A DNA stretch of 37,081 bases from SG8-32-3 sp964514055 (GCA_964514055.1 CAZEPB010000016.1:1-37081); one strand, 5' to 3'; shown: positions 15,206-23,189, counted from the first letter of the stretch. A program made the numbers and translations. Notes: a model not told the origin generated them from the letters alone.

Positions 15206-15619
15206 TCACTTTTTTCCTGCTTCATTTTTCCGCTTGTACTCGCCACTTTGAAAAAGAGGGCTTGAAATTATCAGATCTGCTGTTGCTCGGTTACAAGCGG
15301 TTGGTACGTTATACAGAACAGCTATTCGGAGGAGGGCTTTGACGTCAACATCATGAGGAAGGGACTCCAGAGGATCCCAGAAGAAAATCAGGTAATCCAT
15401 TTTCTCGTTAGCAATTAAGGCACCGATTTCCATGTCCCCGCCGTGAGAGCCATCTTTGAGCAGATTGATGTTTAAACCTGTTTTTTCGATGATCTTTACT
15501 CCGGTCCCTCCAGTGGCGTATAAGTTGTGAAGAGATAATGTTCCTTTGTTGAAGTCACACCATTCAACCAAATCAACTTTTTTATTATCGTGCGCTACTA
15601 GCGCAATATTTCTTTTCAA
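15206..15619 (-). CDS. mgsA: Methylglyoxal synthase, TTG start
   Basis: Converts dihydroxyacetone phosphate to methylglyoxal plus phosphate, a bypass of lower glycolysis under phosphate limitation. Family motifs in order: IALVAHDNKK, LYATGGTG (phosphate loop), SHGGDMEIGA with the catalytic Asp, FFWDPLESLPHDVDVKALLR with the His/Asp pair, and CNRATADLI near the end. Length 137 is normal. The start is TTG, with GGTGA four bases before it (reverse complement of 15622-15628). The enzyme is common in bacteria and, as far as I know, uncommon in archaea, so horizontal acquisition is possible. It converges on L35Ae with only 19 bases between. Confidence 0.94.
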   Translation of the reverse strand: MKRNIALVAHDNKKVDLVEWCDFNKGTLSLHNLYATGGTGVKIIEKTGLNINLLKDGSHGGDMEIGALIANEKMDYLIFFWDPLESLPHDVDVKALLRIAVLYNVPTACNRATADLIISSPLFQSGEYKRKNEAGKK

Positions 15620-15701
15620 AACATCACCAATTCAGACTAAGCCAAATGTATCCTAACAGGTTTAAACCTTTCTACGAAGGAGGATACGGACACAGCGCAT
15701 G

Positions 15702-15929
15702 TTAAGTGGATACCATTTGTCTTTTGAGGTAGGCGACCGTGAACCTTCTGCCATCTTGGAGACTGACGTCTTGGACGCTGACAAGCTCCCAGCCTTCTTT
15801 GCCTAGGCTGTTCAAATCATTTTGAACATCCTCCATCACAGGCTTATTAGCTCCTCCAAAGTGATCGGAGTGAATTCGTGTCTTTATCGGTATCACTTTG
15901 TATTCCCACCTGGTCAATTCAAACAGCAC
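15702..15929 (-). CDS. DUF4177-like small protein
   Basis: A 75-residue protein with the DUF4177 pattern: RWEYKVIPIKT at the start, LNSLGKEGWELVSV in the middle and a final FTVAYLKR strand. The fold is expected to be a small alpha/beta domain, and the function of the family is unknown. The start could be GTG at 15929 or TTG at 15917 (MTRWEYKV); GGTG at 15927-15930 overlaps the first and precedes the second. It follows the LysW-like zinc-ribbon gene by about 16 bases and is probably cotranscribed with it. Confidence 0.8.
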   Translation of the reverse strand: MLFELTRWEYKVIPIKTRIHSDHFGGANKPVMEDVQNDLNSLGKEGWELVSVQDVSLQDGRRFTVAYLKRQMVST

Positions 15930-15945
15930 CTTTTTTGCGCTTATT

Positions 15946-16122
15946 CTATCTTAGCAGTTCGCCAAAATCCTCATCTTCATAGATGAACTCTCTTGGTTGG
16001 GCTTTCCCATCTTTGACGACTACCTTATAATCTGCTTCACAAATAGGACAAGTGACTACCTTGCCGTCTTTATGCGCGTCAATTTTAAAGGTATTTTCGC
16101 ATTCCGAACATTTTAAAATCAT
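15946..16122 (-). CDS. Small zinc-ribbon protein resembling LysW-type carrier
   Basis: A 58-residue acidic protein: MILKCSECENTFKIDAHKDG, then VVTCPICEADYKVVV, and a tail ending EDEDFGELLR. Two CxxC pairs form a zinc ribbon. The EDFGE tail recalls the EDWGE terminus of LysW/ArgW amino-group carriers used in archaeal lysine and arginine synthesis, but here three residues (LLR) follow and no lys genes are nearby, so carrier function is doubtful. The ATG at 16122 is chosen because GGTGA lies five bases before it; the upstream GTG (16131) is inside that site. A TATA box lies at about 16144-16151. Confidence 0.75.
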   Translation of the reverse strand: MILKCSECENTFKIDAHKDGKVVTCPICEADYKVVVKDGKAQPREFIYEDEDFGELLR

Positions 16123-16143
16123 AATTTTCACCGTTAATACATC

Positions 16144-16151
16144 TTATATAT
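16144..16151 (-). promoter_or_regulatory. TATA box of the LysW-like / DUF4177 gene pair
   Basis: On the minus strand ATATATAAGA lies about 22-30 bases before the ATG at 16122, giving a very short leader that would still contain the GGTGA site. Confidence 0.5.
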
Positions 16152-16303
16152 GATGGCGCCTAACTTATACTATTGCTAGTTTTAGCCCGCCAACACAAAG
16201 CAAGCAATTGCACAGAAACTCGAAGAAATGTTGCATACGAAGAAAATGAGGCATAAAAGTAAGAAACTTGCGATAACAGTGAATCATTCAAGATTTTGGA
16301 CCC

Positions 16304-16327
16304 GAACCCTTTTGGGTATGGAACCCG
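16304..16327 (+). repeat. 24-base palindromic repeat, copy 2
   Basis: It starts GAACCCTTTTGGGTATGG and ends AACCCG, matching copy 1 (12214-12237, minus strand) at 20 of 24 positions in inverted orientation. The core can form a GAACCC/GGGT hairpin. No tRNA adjoins this copy. Confidence 0.55.
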
Positions 16328-16525
16328 CCATACATGTCTCTTACCCAGAAAGGTTTACAAAACTATTATAGGTGATGTGCCTTGGTTTTTTGCTGTTTTT
16401 ATTTGAAATGTATCTGAAAATGAACCTGCCGAAGGAAGTTAACGGTTATTTCATGAAAGTTTTTAATTCTTGATTTTATAGAAAAATTTAAGGTTACTTC
16501 GGTTCAATATAGCGTGTTTACTGGG

Positions 16526-16558
16526 TGAGAGCGCAAAAACCAAGTCAAAGGTCTCTCA
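16526..16558 (+). promoter_or_regulatory. Stem-loop upstream of the surface protease gene
   Basis: TGAGAG (16526-16531) pairs with CTCTCA (16553-16558) around a 21-base loop. A competing small hairpin (CAGC-GTTTG-GCTG) begins at 16557. If transcription starts from the AT-rich element near 16475-16490, both lie in the leader. A regulatory role is a guess. Confidence 0.25.
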
Positions 16559-16593
16559 GCGTTTGGCTGAACAGCAAAATTTAGGAAGAATAC

Positions 16594-19500
16594 GTGTATA
16601 TGGGTGCCATTAAGCTTGAGTGTATAATACTATTAGTGTTACTGCTTTCTTCAATATTTATTGCTAATTTACCTGTCAGTGCAAGTAATCAAGAAAATGT
16701 GAATTCTTCTTCAATCAAAAATGAGCCGCCTGCCAGTAGCAGTTACCCAATGAAATCAAATCCTGAGAAAGCAAGAGTGGCATCACACAGAATCACGGCG
16801 GTTGAACTGGAAGAACTAAAAAGCAAAGCTGACGTTTACGTAGAAGGACAGAACTACAATCAGCTGATTAATGGTCACGGCACTGGTTTGCGTCCCCCTA
16901 CCGAGGACGAGTGGGATAGAATCGCTGAGAGCGCATACCTTGTGGATAATGTGGCTTATGACAGTTCACCTCTTAGCGTGGACCTATCAGCAACACCGTG
17001 GTTTCCGCCGATTGGAGATCAAGACGTAGAACAATCATGTGTGGCTTGGGCTGTCGGATACTACCTTAAGACGTTTCAGGAAGCCAAAGAGCATGCATGG
17101 GATTTGTCTGGAGCAGCGTGGGAAGGAGGAGGTAAGGGGCATCCAACTCCAAACTACCAAAACAGGATAATGAGTCCAGACTTTGTCTATCACCTGACAA
17201 ACGACGGCATAGATAACGGACTAACTTATCCTGAAGCCATTCAACTCGTGTGTTCCGTAGGTGCTTCCTCATGGGAGAAAATGCCTAACAACCCCGACGA
17301 TTATACGACATGGCCGTCCGAAGAGGCATGGACAGAAGCACCCTTGTATCGTGGCAACAGTAGCGGCATTCAATATATGTATATTGATACAGACGCAGGA
17401 TTGGAGAACCTCAAAAACTTGATAGCTTCCGGAAACTTGGCTATAATACGTGTAGATGGTTACAAATTTTCTGGCCTCACGAGTGAGGATTTGTGGACTA
17501 CAGACAATTACGTTAACCCTAGCGAGAATCATGCCAATACGGTAGTCGGCTATGACGACAACATGGCGTATGAGGAGGGTGGCGAAACGCATTATGGTGC
17601 GTTCAAAGTAGCTAATTCATGGGGCATAGGAGGATGGGAGAACGTTGATGATGGTTTTTACTGGATTTCCTACGCGGCGATGAAGCAACAAGTATGGTAC
17701 TACTGCATGTTCTATTATGATATGATTGGCTACAAACCTGAGTTAGCTGCTTCTTTCAGGATAAGTCACGACAGAAGAAGTGAATGTCAAATAACAGTTG
17801 GCATAGGAAACCCCGCCGCGCCCATAGCAAGCAAATCGTTTAGCAATTACATTCACGGCGGCAGCCATCCTTTCTGCCAAAATAACGTGTTACTAGACAT
17901 AACTGAATTCAAGGATTACGTGTCAAGCGTTTACAATCAACAATACTTCCTCGAAGTATATGACGGCGTCACCTCTACCACTGGCACCATCCACAAGTTC
18001 GCAGTTGAATACGCAGACTCTTCAGAGACTCCACGTCAAACAGAGGACTGGGATGATGTCTATTTGAACGTCACGTTACCTCCGTTGGAGACAACTTGGA
18101 CAGATGAACTACTGGTTAATTCAGACCAAGATTCGTTAGATCAAAAAATTGCGACAGCCACCGACAACAACGGAAACATGTACATCGCGTACGAAGATTT
18201 CTTTGCGTCTACTAACCACACTGCGGTTTTTGTCAGAAAATCATCTGATGGAGGCCAGACTTGGCCCATTGTAGATGTCTCCGATTTATTAGATTATAAT
18301 ATAGGTAATCCTTCGATAGCCGTTGACCCTTACAGCAATGACGTTTATGTTGCTATGGAACGTGAGTGGGCGCCCAATGACCATGATATTCTAGTTTCAA
18401 GGTATGTTGCTGGTTCATGGAGTTGGAGTTGGGTGGCAACCACGATGGAAGATGAACGTTTTCCGTCAATAACATGTGAATATCAATATGGCTCATCGAA
18501 CCGTCAGTACATCTCATATGAATACGTCGCTGATAATGATGATCGGGATTTGATGTTTGCAAATTCAACAGACCATGGAGCCACATGGGACATCACTAAA
18601 CTACGCGGCGATTCGCCTGATTCCAACGTTTATGCTCAAACAAGCATCACAAACGCCGAAGGAAACATATACATTGCCTACAGGTGGGGTGCAGACTACG
18701 ATAGCCTCTGCGAGATTCGCGTATACCGCTCCAGCGACTTCGGCAGTACATGGACACCGTTCTCTGATGTGGACGGACTGCCTAATGACTGCCAGTTCCC
18801 CACCATAGCCGCCACACATGGAGGCGATGTTGTCGTGGTTGGATTCCAATACGAATTTAGTGCAAGCGATATTGACATTTGCTATTCTTACAGCACCAAT
18901 AATGGCTCAACGTGGACAAAAGGCCAGTCTCTGTTTGCGTCTAGAATAGAAGACGAAAAATCTCTTTCGCTTGTGGTGGATGGGGAAGGAACACAAAGTC
19001 AGGATGCTGCAGGATATGTTCATGCTATCTGCAAGGTAGGCAGATACGCCGAGTATAAACGTGCCTACTATTCACAACCCACAAATTGGGATACTTCTGA
19101 AACTATCAGCGATGGATGGATAGGTAGCGGACTCACAATCAGCCTTCGACAAATAAATGGCGGATACTACCCATATGCAGCTTGGACCGATGCCCGAACA
19201 AAAGACATTTGGGTTGCTGTAACGCGCTTGCCTGTCACAACGGATGATTATGATGGGGAGTGGCATACCTCAGACTTCACAATAACCCTGACTCCTGACT
19301 TTCAAGTTGACGACATCTACTACAAAATTAATGGTGGATCGACTCGAAGCGTTAGCGCTGATGGGCAACCTCTGATTACCGTGGCGAGCGGCAGCAACAC
19401 GCTGGAATATTGGAGCGTTGATAAGTACGGCAACGAGGAGCTTCCGCATAAAATGTTGACTGATATTAAATTGGATAAGACGGCTCCGACAGGATCAATT

Positions 19501-20226
19501 GAGATAAACAACGGAGCGAGTTACACAGATTCAGCTTCTGTTACGTTGAGTCTAACTGCAACGGATACTGTGTCAGGCGTTTATCAAGTCAGATACAGCA
19601 ACGACGGTTCCACTTGGAGCAGTTGGGAGAGCCCCTCCACCACAAAAGCTTGGACGTTAACCTCAGGCGAGGGAACAAAAACCGTTTACTACCAAGTCAA
19701 AGACAACGCAGGCTTTACCTCACTTTCTTACACTGCTTCGATAACTCTTGACACAACAGCGCCAGTGGCGAACGCTGGTCAAGGTCAAACAGTGGATGTG
19801 GGGTCAAGTGTGTCCTTTGATGCTAGCGGCAGCACAGATAACATGGGCATAGCGAGTTATGCGTGGGATTTCGGGGACGGAAACACAGGGAGCGGAGTAA
19901 CAACAAGCCACACTTACTCGAGTTCAGGGAGTTACGTGGTGCAGTTAACTGTTCAAGACGCTGCGGGAAACACTGATACATCCACAGTTACAATTGTTGT
20001 TAATGCCCCAGAACCTACTCCAAGTCCTTCACCCTCACCTTCACCAAGCCCATCGCCAGGTCCCACCCAATCGCCTTCGCCGTCTCCATCACCTTCACCA
20101 CTGCCTACCCAATCGCCAGAACCACCCCCACCTGAAGAACCGCCACTGCTTTTTTATGTAATAGCGCTGTTTGCCGCTTTTGCGTTAATCGGCGCCGTTG
20201 CATTCATGCTTAGAAAAAAACGCTAA
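16594..20226 (+). CDS. Surface-anchored papain-like (C1A) protease with Asp-box, Ig-like and PKD domains
   Basis: A 1210-residue exported protein. Signal helix at about 5-28, a Ser/Asn-rich propeptide-like stretch, then a C1A peptidase at about 130-375 with catalytic Q143 and C149 (GDQDVEQSCVAWA), H313 (ENHANTVVGYDD) and N341 (VANSWG). Next comes a beta-rich region with four Asp-box repeats (SSDGGQTW, STDHGATW, SSDFGSTW, STNNGSTW), as in sialidase-like propellers. Then an Ig-like repeat (TAPTGSIEINNG), a PKD domain (YAWDFGDGN), a Pro/Ser stalk, and a terminal transmembrane helix followed by RKKR. It should sit outside the cell, cutting proteins while the beta domains bind glycans or proteins. 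GTG 16594 follows AGGAAG by five bases; ATG 16600 is an alternative. Confidence 0.92.
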   Translation: MYMGAIKLECIILLVLLLSSIFIANLPVSASNQENVNSSSIKNEPPASSSYPMKSNPEKARVASHRITAVELEELKSKADVYVEGQNYNQLINGHGTGLRPPTEDEWDRIAESAYLVDNVAYDSSPLSVDLSATPWFPPIGDQDVEQSCVAWAVGYYLKTFQEAKEHAWDLSGAAWEGGGKGHPTPNYQNRIMSPDFVYHLTNDGIDNGLTYPEAIQLVCSVGASSWEKMPNNPDDYTTWPSEEAWTEAPLYRGNSSGIQYMYIDTDAGLENLKNLIASGNLAIIRVDGYKFSGLTSEDLWTTDNYVNPSENHANTVVGYDDNMAYEEGGETHYGAFKVANSWGIGGWENVDDGFYWISYAAMKQQVWYYCMFYYDMIGYKPELAASFRISHDRRSECQITVGIGNPAAPIASKSFSNYIHGGSHPFCQNNVLLDITEFKDYVSSVYNQQYFLEVYDGVTSTTGTIHKFAVEYADSSETPRQTEDWDDVYLNVTLPPLETTWTDELLVNSDQDSLDQKIATATDNNGNMYIAYEDFFASTNHTAVFVRKSSDGGQTWPIVDVSDLLDYNIGNPSIAVDPYSNDVYVAMEREWAPNDHDILVSRYVAGSWSWSWVATTMEDERFPSITCEYQYGSSNRQYISYEYVADNDDRDLMFANSTDHGATWDITKLRGDSPDSNVYAQTSITNAEGNIYIAYRWGADYDSLCEIRVYRSSDFGSTWTPFSDVDGLPNDCQFPTIAATHGGDVVVVGFQYEFSASDIDICYSYSTNNGSTWTKGQSLFASRIEDEKSLSLVVDGEGTQSQDAAGYVHAICKVGRYAEYKRAYYSQPTNWDTSETISDGWIGSGLTISLRQINGGYYPYAAWTDARTKDIWVAVTRLPVTTDDYDGEWHTSDFTITLTPDFQVDDIYYKINGGSTRSVSADGQPLITVASGSNTLEYWSVDKYGNEELPHKMLTDIKLDKTAPTGSIEINNGASYTDSASVTLSLTATDTVSGVYQVRYSNDGSTWSSWESPSTTKAWTLTSGEGTKTVYYQVKDNAGFTSLSYTASITLDTTAPVANAGQGQTVDVGSSVSFDASGSTDNMGIASYAWDFGDGNTGSGVTTSHTYSSSGSYVVQLTVQDAAGNTDTSTVTIVVNAPEPTPSPSPSPSPSPSPGPTQSPSPSPSPSPLPTQSPEPPPPEEPPLLFYVIALFAAFALIGAVAFMLRKKR
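20011..20145 (+). repeat. Low-complexity Pro/Ser-coding stalk
   Basis: Imperfect repeats of CCTTCA, CCAAGC and related codons encode PSPSPSPS runs and two TQSP segments, then a PPPPEEPP stretch just before the membrane anchor. It probably lifts the catalytic domains off the membrane and may be glycosylated. Codon choice varies between units, so it is not a recent expansion. Confidence 0.8.
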
Positions 20227-20313
20227 CTGTAAAAAACAAAAGTCCATGAACTCAGTGCACGCAAGCAAAAAGATAGAAAAACGTACACGCCATATACTAT
20301 ATCTGAGTATCTG

Positions 20314-20868
20314 GTGATGGTTGTGACGCTGGATCACTTTACTTATCCAAAGGAGATCGTGATAGATGAAGCTGGATGGAGCGACCTCCTGTTAGGCGTA
20401 GTGATCGGAGCGGTTAAACCTCCAGATCCGCGTTACATGGAACGCAGAATTTCCGTTTCATCCTTCCAACCGCCGAACTTTAAGAAAAAGAAATACTTGG
20501 ATGACGCGGTGAAAATTGCCGAAGAGATTATTCAGGTTATGCAGCCAGACGAGGAGACCCACTTCAAGGTTTGCTCGGGATACGTTCTCTCCAGCGTGCG
20601 CAGGTACCTGCAAAATCGAGGTTTCAAAGTTGAAAAGGTCGATGCCACTGGTGCGCTTCAGGAGATGGTTGAAAGAGGCTACGTTAGATGGTGCGTTGAA
20701 GTAGGTGTACCTGCAGAACTGTTCGAAACCAAAAGACGCTTCTGGGTGCTGCTCGAATGGGTTGCTGAAAGACCTCACCTACGAGAGGGTTTGGTGAAGA
20801 CTGGGTGGGCAAGTTGGCAACGGAAGTGGCGAGAGGAAATTTATAAACCTCAAAACTTTCAAGGCTAA
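20314..20868 (+). CDS. Conserved-looking protein of unknown function
   Basis: A 184-residue soluble protein I do not recognise. It begins with DHFTYPKEIVIDEAGWSDLL, has a hydrophobic GVVIGAV strand, a long helical middle (KYLDDAVKIAEEIIQVM) followed by a VCSGYVLSSVRRYLQNRGF segment suggesting an alpha/beta fold, and a Trp-rich C-terminus (KTGWASWQRKWREEIYK). It has no signal peptide or metal motif. Several starts are possible: GTG 20314, ATG 20317 and GTG 20323. The last has GGTGA five bases before it, the spacing seen in other genes here. A TATA-like element (CATATACTATATC) is at 20291-20303. It converges with coaD with only 18 bases between. Confidence 0.8.
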   Translation: MMVVTLDHFTYPKEIVIDEAGWSDLLLGVVIGAVKPPDPRYMERRISVSSFQPPNFKKKKYLDDAVKIAEEIIQVMQPDEETHFKVCSGYVLSSVRRYLQNRGFKVEKVDATGALQEMVERGYVRWCVEVGVPAELFETKRRFWVLLEWVAERPHLREGLVKTGWASWQRKWREEIYKPQNFQG

Positions 20869-20886
20869 ACTGCTCTTCTTTTTCGT

Positions 20887-21357
20887 TTACCTGAGTATGT
20901 GTCCTTCACGGTCTATTTCACCTTCACGAATTCTCGTGGTGGAGATGGGTTCATAGTTTTCCGCAGGCACCATGCTGATTGTGACTATTGTGAGCGGTGG
21001 CAGTTGCGCTTCGCTTCTTTTTTGGTTAATTTTGAGGGCGGTTTTTTCAGTTTCTTCACTCACAACCAAAGCCTCTATGCATCTGTCAGTTACTGTAACA
21101 CCGTACGGGTCGTTTAGAGAAACAATCTCCGCCTTATCACTTAAGCCGAGCACCTTCAAAAAACCCCTTAGCTCTTTCAGTCTTTCCTCGTAAGATGCTG
21201 TCGCGTGTGGCTTGCCCATTTTCTCCACAAACTCGTCGGAGCACAACCCTATCAAGACGTGCCCGCCGATCTCGAAGGCTTTCATGAGCAAGACCTTGTG
21301 TCCCCTGTGGAATTCGTCGAAGGTTCCGCCAACCGCCACTTTTCTAAACTTTTTCAT
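20887..21357 (-). CDS. coaD: Phosphopantetheine adenylyltransferase, archaeal type
   Basis: Transfers AMP from ATP to 4'-phosphopantetheine, the penultimate step of CoA synthesis. It is a nucleotidyltransferase of 156 residues with GGTFDEFHRGHKVLL (HxGH nucleotide site) at about 10-24, KPHATASYEERL, and the C-terminal ISTTRIREGEI that replaces the bacterial ISSTxIR. This is the archaeal/eukaryote-like version, not the bacterial CoaD fold variant. The gene start overlaps the end of the pantoate kinase gene by 14 bases, so both CoA steps are translationally coupled. Confidence 0.94.
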   Translation of the reverse strand: MKKFRKVAVGGTFDEFHRGHKVLLMKAFEIGGHVLIGLCSDEFVEKMGKPHATASYEERLKELRGFLKVLGLSDKAEIVSLNDPYGVTVTDRCIEALVVSEETEKTALKINQKRSEAQLPPLTIVTISMVPAENYEPISTTRIREGEIDREGHILR

Positions 21358-22291
21358 CCGTTACCAGCCTAGCGCCTTGAAAGTCAATCTTGGCTACGAG
21401 GATTTTCTCGTTGGGTAAAACATGCTTAAAAGCTTCTGCTATGTTCCCCGCGTTTTCCTCCAAGGCAAGCGCGTGAACCGCTTCGCCTACCATGTTCTGC
21501 GCCGCACCCACAGCGCCAGCTTTTTCCGCCAACTTCACCAAATTCCTTACACGCGCGGTCATGAACCCAGCTTTATCAGCAAAATCTCGACAGCACGCCA
21601 TAAAATTTTCCACAGAAGGCTCAGCCAAAATCGCCTCCAACGTTCTCCGCCCATAACGGTTAACCTCACGCCGCTTTTCATCTGAAGCCAACACCTGCTT
21701 TGTCGGCGTGGACCCAAAAACTCCCGCTACAATCACGTAGTCATCGCGTAACGGTATGCGGTCAATACTGCTGATTCCTGGCGCGCCTGGCTCAACCGTG
21801 ATTGCGCATCCGCCAAGCATAAGCGGACCGACCGTGCCTAAACCAGTTTTGCATTGAACCTCGGCTACATGCGCTATTCTGCCAATCTGATTATAGGTAA
21901 GCGGCAACTCTAAAGCCTTCGACAGCGCTAGACCTGCGGTTAAGGCTCCAGCTGCACTGGAACCGAATCCCGCACCTACAGGAACATCGACTTTGTGATT
22001 GACCACAACGTTGCAGAACTTTTCACTTTTGCTCAGGAGCATTTGAGAAACCGCTCTTGTGGTCTCTGCCTCTGGCGCAAGTTTTCCATTAATAAAAACG
22101 CGAATCCGATTTGCCTTTGCTTCCGAAACAGAAACTTCCGTCAAAACTCCTTTTTGGATTCCGAAACCGCCACCTCTGGCGCCAACCCGCTCCAAGTCCG
22201 CGAGGGGCTGCCCATCGTCTGTTCTGTCGCAGATTTCGAAAAAACTTGAAATTCCAGCAGGTGAAAAAGCCTTTGCAACAATCTTCGGCAA
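21344..22291 (-). CDS. Pantoate kinase (GHMP family)
   Basis: In most archaea, CoA synthesis phosphorylates pantoate rather than pantothenate. This 315-residue GHMP kinase fits that enzyme: N-terminal KAFSPAGISSFFEI, the ARGGGFGI segment, the phosphate-binding loop VPVGAGFGSSAAGALT at about 112-127, and GLGTVGPLMLGG with the C-terminal KAGAVGAAQNMVGEAVHAL motif. Its neighbour is archaeal CoaD, which strongly supports the assignment over other GHMP kinases. Its start codon directly abuts the stop of the upstream ECF-type membrane gene. Confidence 0.93.
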   Translation of the reverse strand: MPKIVAKAFSPAGISSFFEICDRTDDGQPLADLERVGARGGGFGIQKGVLTEVSVSEAKANRIRVFINGKLAPEAETTRAVSQMLLSKSEKFCNVVVNHKVDVPVGAGFGSSAAGALTAGLALSKALELPLTYNQIGRIAHVAEVQCKTGLGTVGPLMLGGCAITVEPGAPGISSIDRIPLRDDYVIVAGVFGSTPTKQVLASDEKRREVNRYGRRTLEAILAEPSVENFMACCRDFADKAGFMTARVRNLVKLAEKAGAVGAAQNMVGEAVHALALEENAGNIAEAFKHVLPNEKILVAKIDFQGARLVTDEKV

Positions 22292-23056
22292 TTACTTCGC
22301 CTTTTTTTCAGTTTTCTTCGAGAGCCTGAGGGAAGGATAAGCGTTGTAACATGCTTTTATGATTGGTGGACCTATCAGGAGGATGAACGGTATTTCTGTA
22401 GCGAAAGTCCAAACGAATATTATGGGAATGAATGCAGATTGTATGGGCGCTTTTATGTAGCCTCCAGCAGAAAAGAAAACTTGGCTATAAGCCCAAACCA
22501 CAATTGCTATTATAGCGCTACCTACCCCAGCGCCTATCACAGAGCTAACCGCGAAATTTCTCCATTCACGCACGAACCTAGAAACAATTGCTATCACGAT
22601 TAGGCTCACAACGACTGTTACAATAAACAAAGCAGTAGCTTCAAAAGTTGACAAACCCGTATAACCCACTGATTCTGTCGGTAACAGAAGAGTTGGCATC
22701 AGAAGTCCAGCCACTATTATTACGCTGCCGATAATTACGCTCATACTCAGCTTTTTCGAATCAAGGTTTGTGCGAGAAATGTAGCCTATTAGGAAGAACG
22801 CTGCAAAATTGGCTGTGACACCTGCAGACAGGCTCAGCAACGGGTCTCCATGGAAAAGCATGTCCCGTATGAATATCCCTATGGCGGCACCTATTCCGCC
22901 AGTCCATGGTCCAAACAGGACAGCGAAAACCGCAGGTATCACCGCTGCAGGCCAGAAAGCAACATAGCCTAAGGTGAGCCCGAAATCTGTTAAGCGCCCT
23001 ACAACTGCATACACAGCAGCACAAACACCTATAATCGCAACGTCAAATGCTCTCAT
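22292..23056 (-). CDS. ECF transporter S component, probably for a CoA precursor
   Basis: A 254-residue membrane protein with about seven hydrophobic segments. The N-terminal pattern (AIIGVCAAVYAVVGRL, then LGYVAFWPAAVIPAVFAVLFGPW) and GGIGAAIGIFIRDMLF are typical of the substrate-binding S subunits of energy-coupling-factor importers, which share a common ATPase/T module encoded elsewhere. No ECF ATPase is in the window. It sits in one tight operon with pantoate kinase and CoaD, so pantothenate, pantoate or a related precursor is the likely cargo. GGAG lies ten bases before the ATG. A perfect 18-base palindrome is located 76 bases upstream. Confidence 0.85.
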   Translation of the reverse strand: MRAFDVAIIGVCAAVYAVVGRLTDFGLTLGYVAFWPAAVIPAVFAVLFGPWTGGIGAAIGIFIRDMLFHGDPLLSLSAGVTANFAAFFLIGYISRTNLDSKKLSMSVIIGSVIIVAGLLMPTLLLPTESVGYTGLSTFEATALFIVTVVVSLIVIAIVSRFVREWRNFAVSSVIGAGVGSAIIAIVVWAYSQVFFSAGGYIKAPIQSAFIPIIFVWTFATEIPFILLIGPPIIKACYNAYPSLRLSKKTEKKAK

Positions 23057-23132
23057 TTCCAGTTTTGCTCCAAGTCTAAAGGATTACCCCCTTTTCAACG
23101 CAAGATTTTGTAATAAAACTTCCCTATGAACT

Positions 23133-23150
23133 GTTTAAACATGTTTAAAC
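23133..23150. promoter_or_regulatory. Perfect 18-base palindrome upstream of the ECF/CoA operon
   Basis: GTTTAAACATGTTTAAAC equals its own reverse complement. It lies 76 bases before the ECF start and just upstream of a TATA-like TTTTATTA (minus strand, about 23115-23123), a typical place for an activator or repressor site. Related sequences lie at 27241-27258 and 14857-14870. Confidence 0.5.
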
Positions 23151-23189
23151 TTCCTTACTCAAAAAAAACAAACGCTTAATTCTTTGCGT

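Larger units (their letters stand above)
16132..16593. other. 462-base divergent intergenic region
   Basis: It contains the minus-strand TATA box at its left end, the second copy of the 24-base repeat (16304-16327), an AT-rich promoter-like stretch (GATTTTATAGAAAAATTTAAGG, in two parts at about 16472-16493) and a stem-loop before the protease gene. A plus-strand open frame at 16188-16370 runs through the repeat but has no promoter or binding site and looks spurious. Confidence 0.5.

Noticed and set aside
12214..16327. Genomic island bounded by the inverted 24-base repeats
   Set aside because: The bracketed genes are mainly core archaeal functions (aIF1A, L35Ae, SSB), and no integrase or transposase is present.
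16188..16370. 60-codon plus-strand frame running through repeat copy 2
   Set aside because: No binding site or promoter; its sequence is largely the repeat itself, a common source of spurious ORFs near such elements.
20011..20145. Short repeats resembling a CRISPR or tandem array
   Set aside because: They encode the Pro/Ser stalk in frame; units are irregular and there are no spacers. No CRISPR array or cas gene is visible anywhere.
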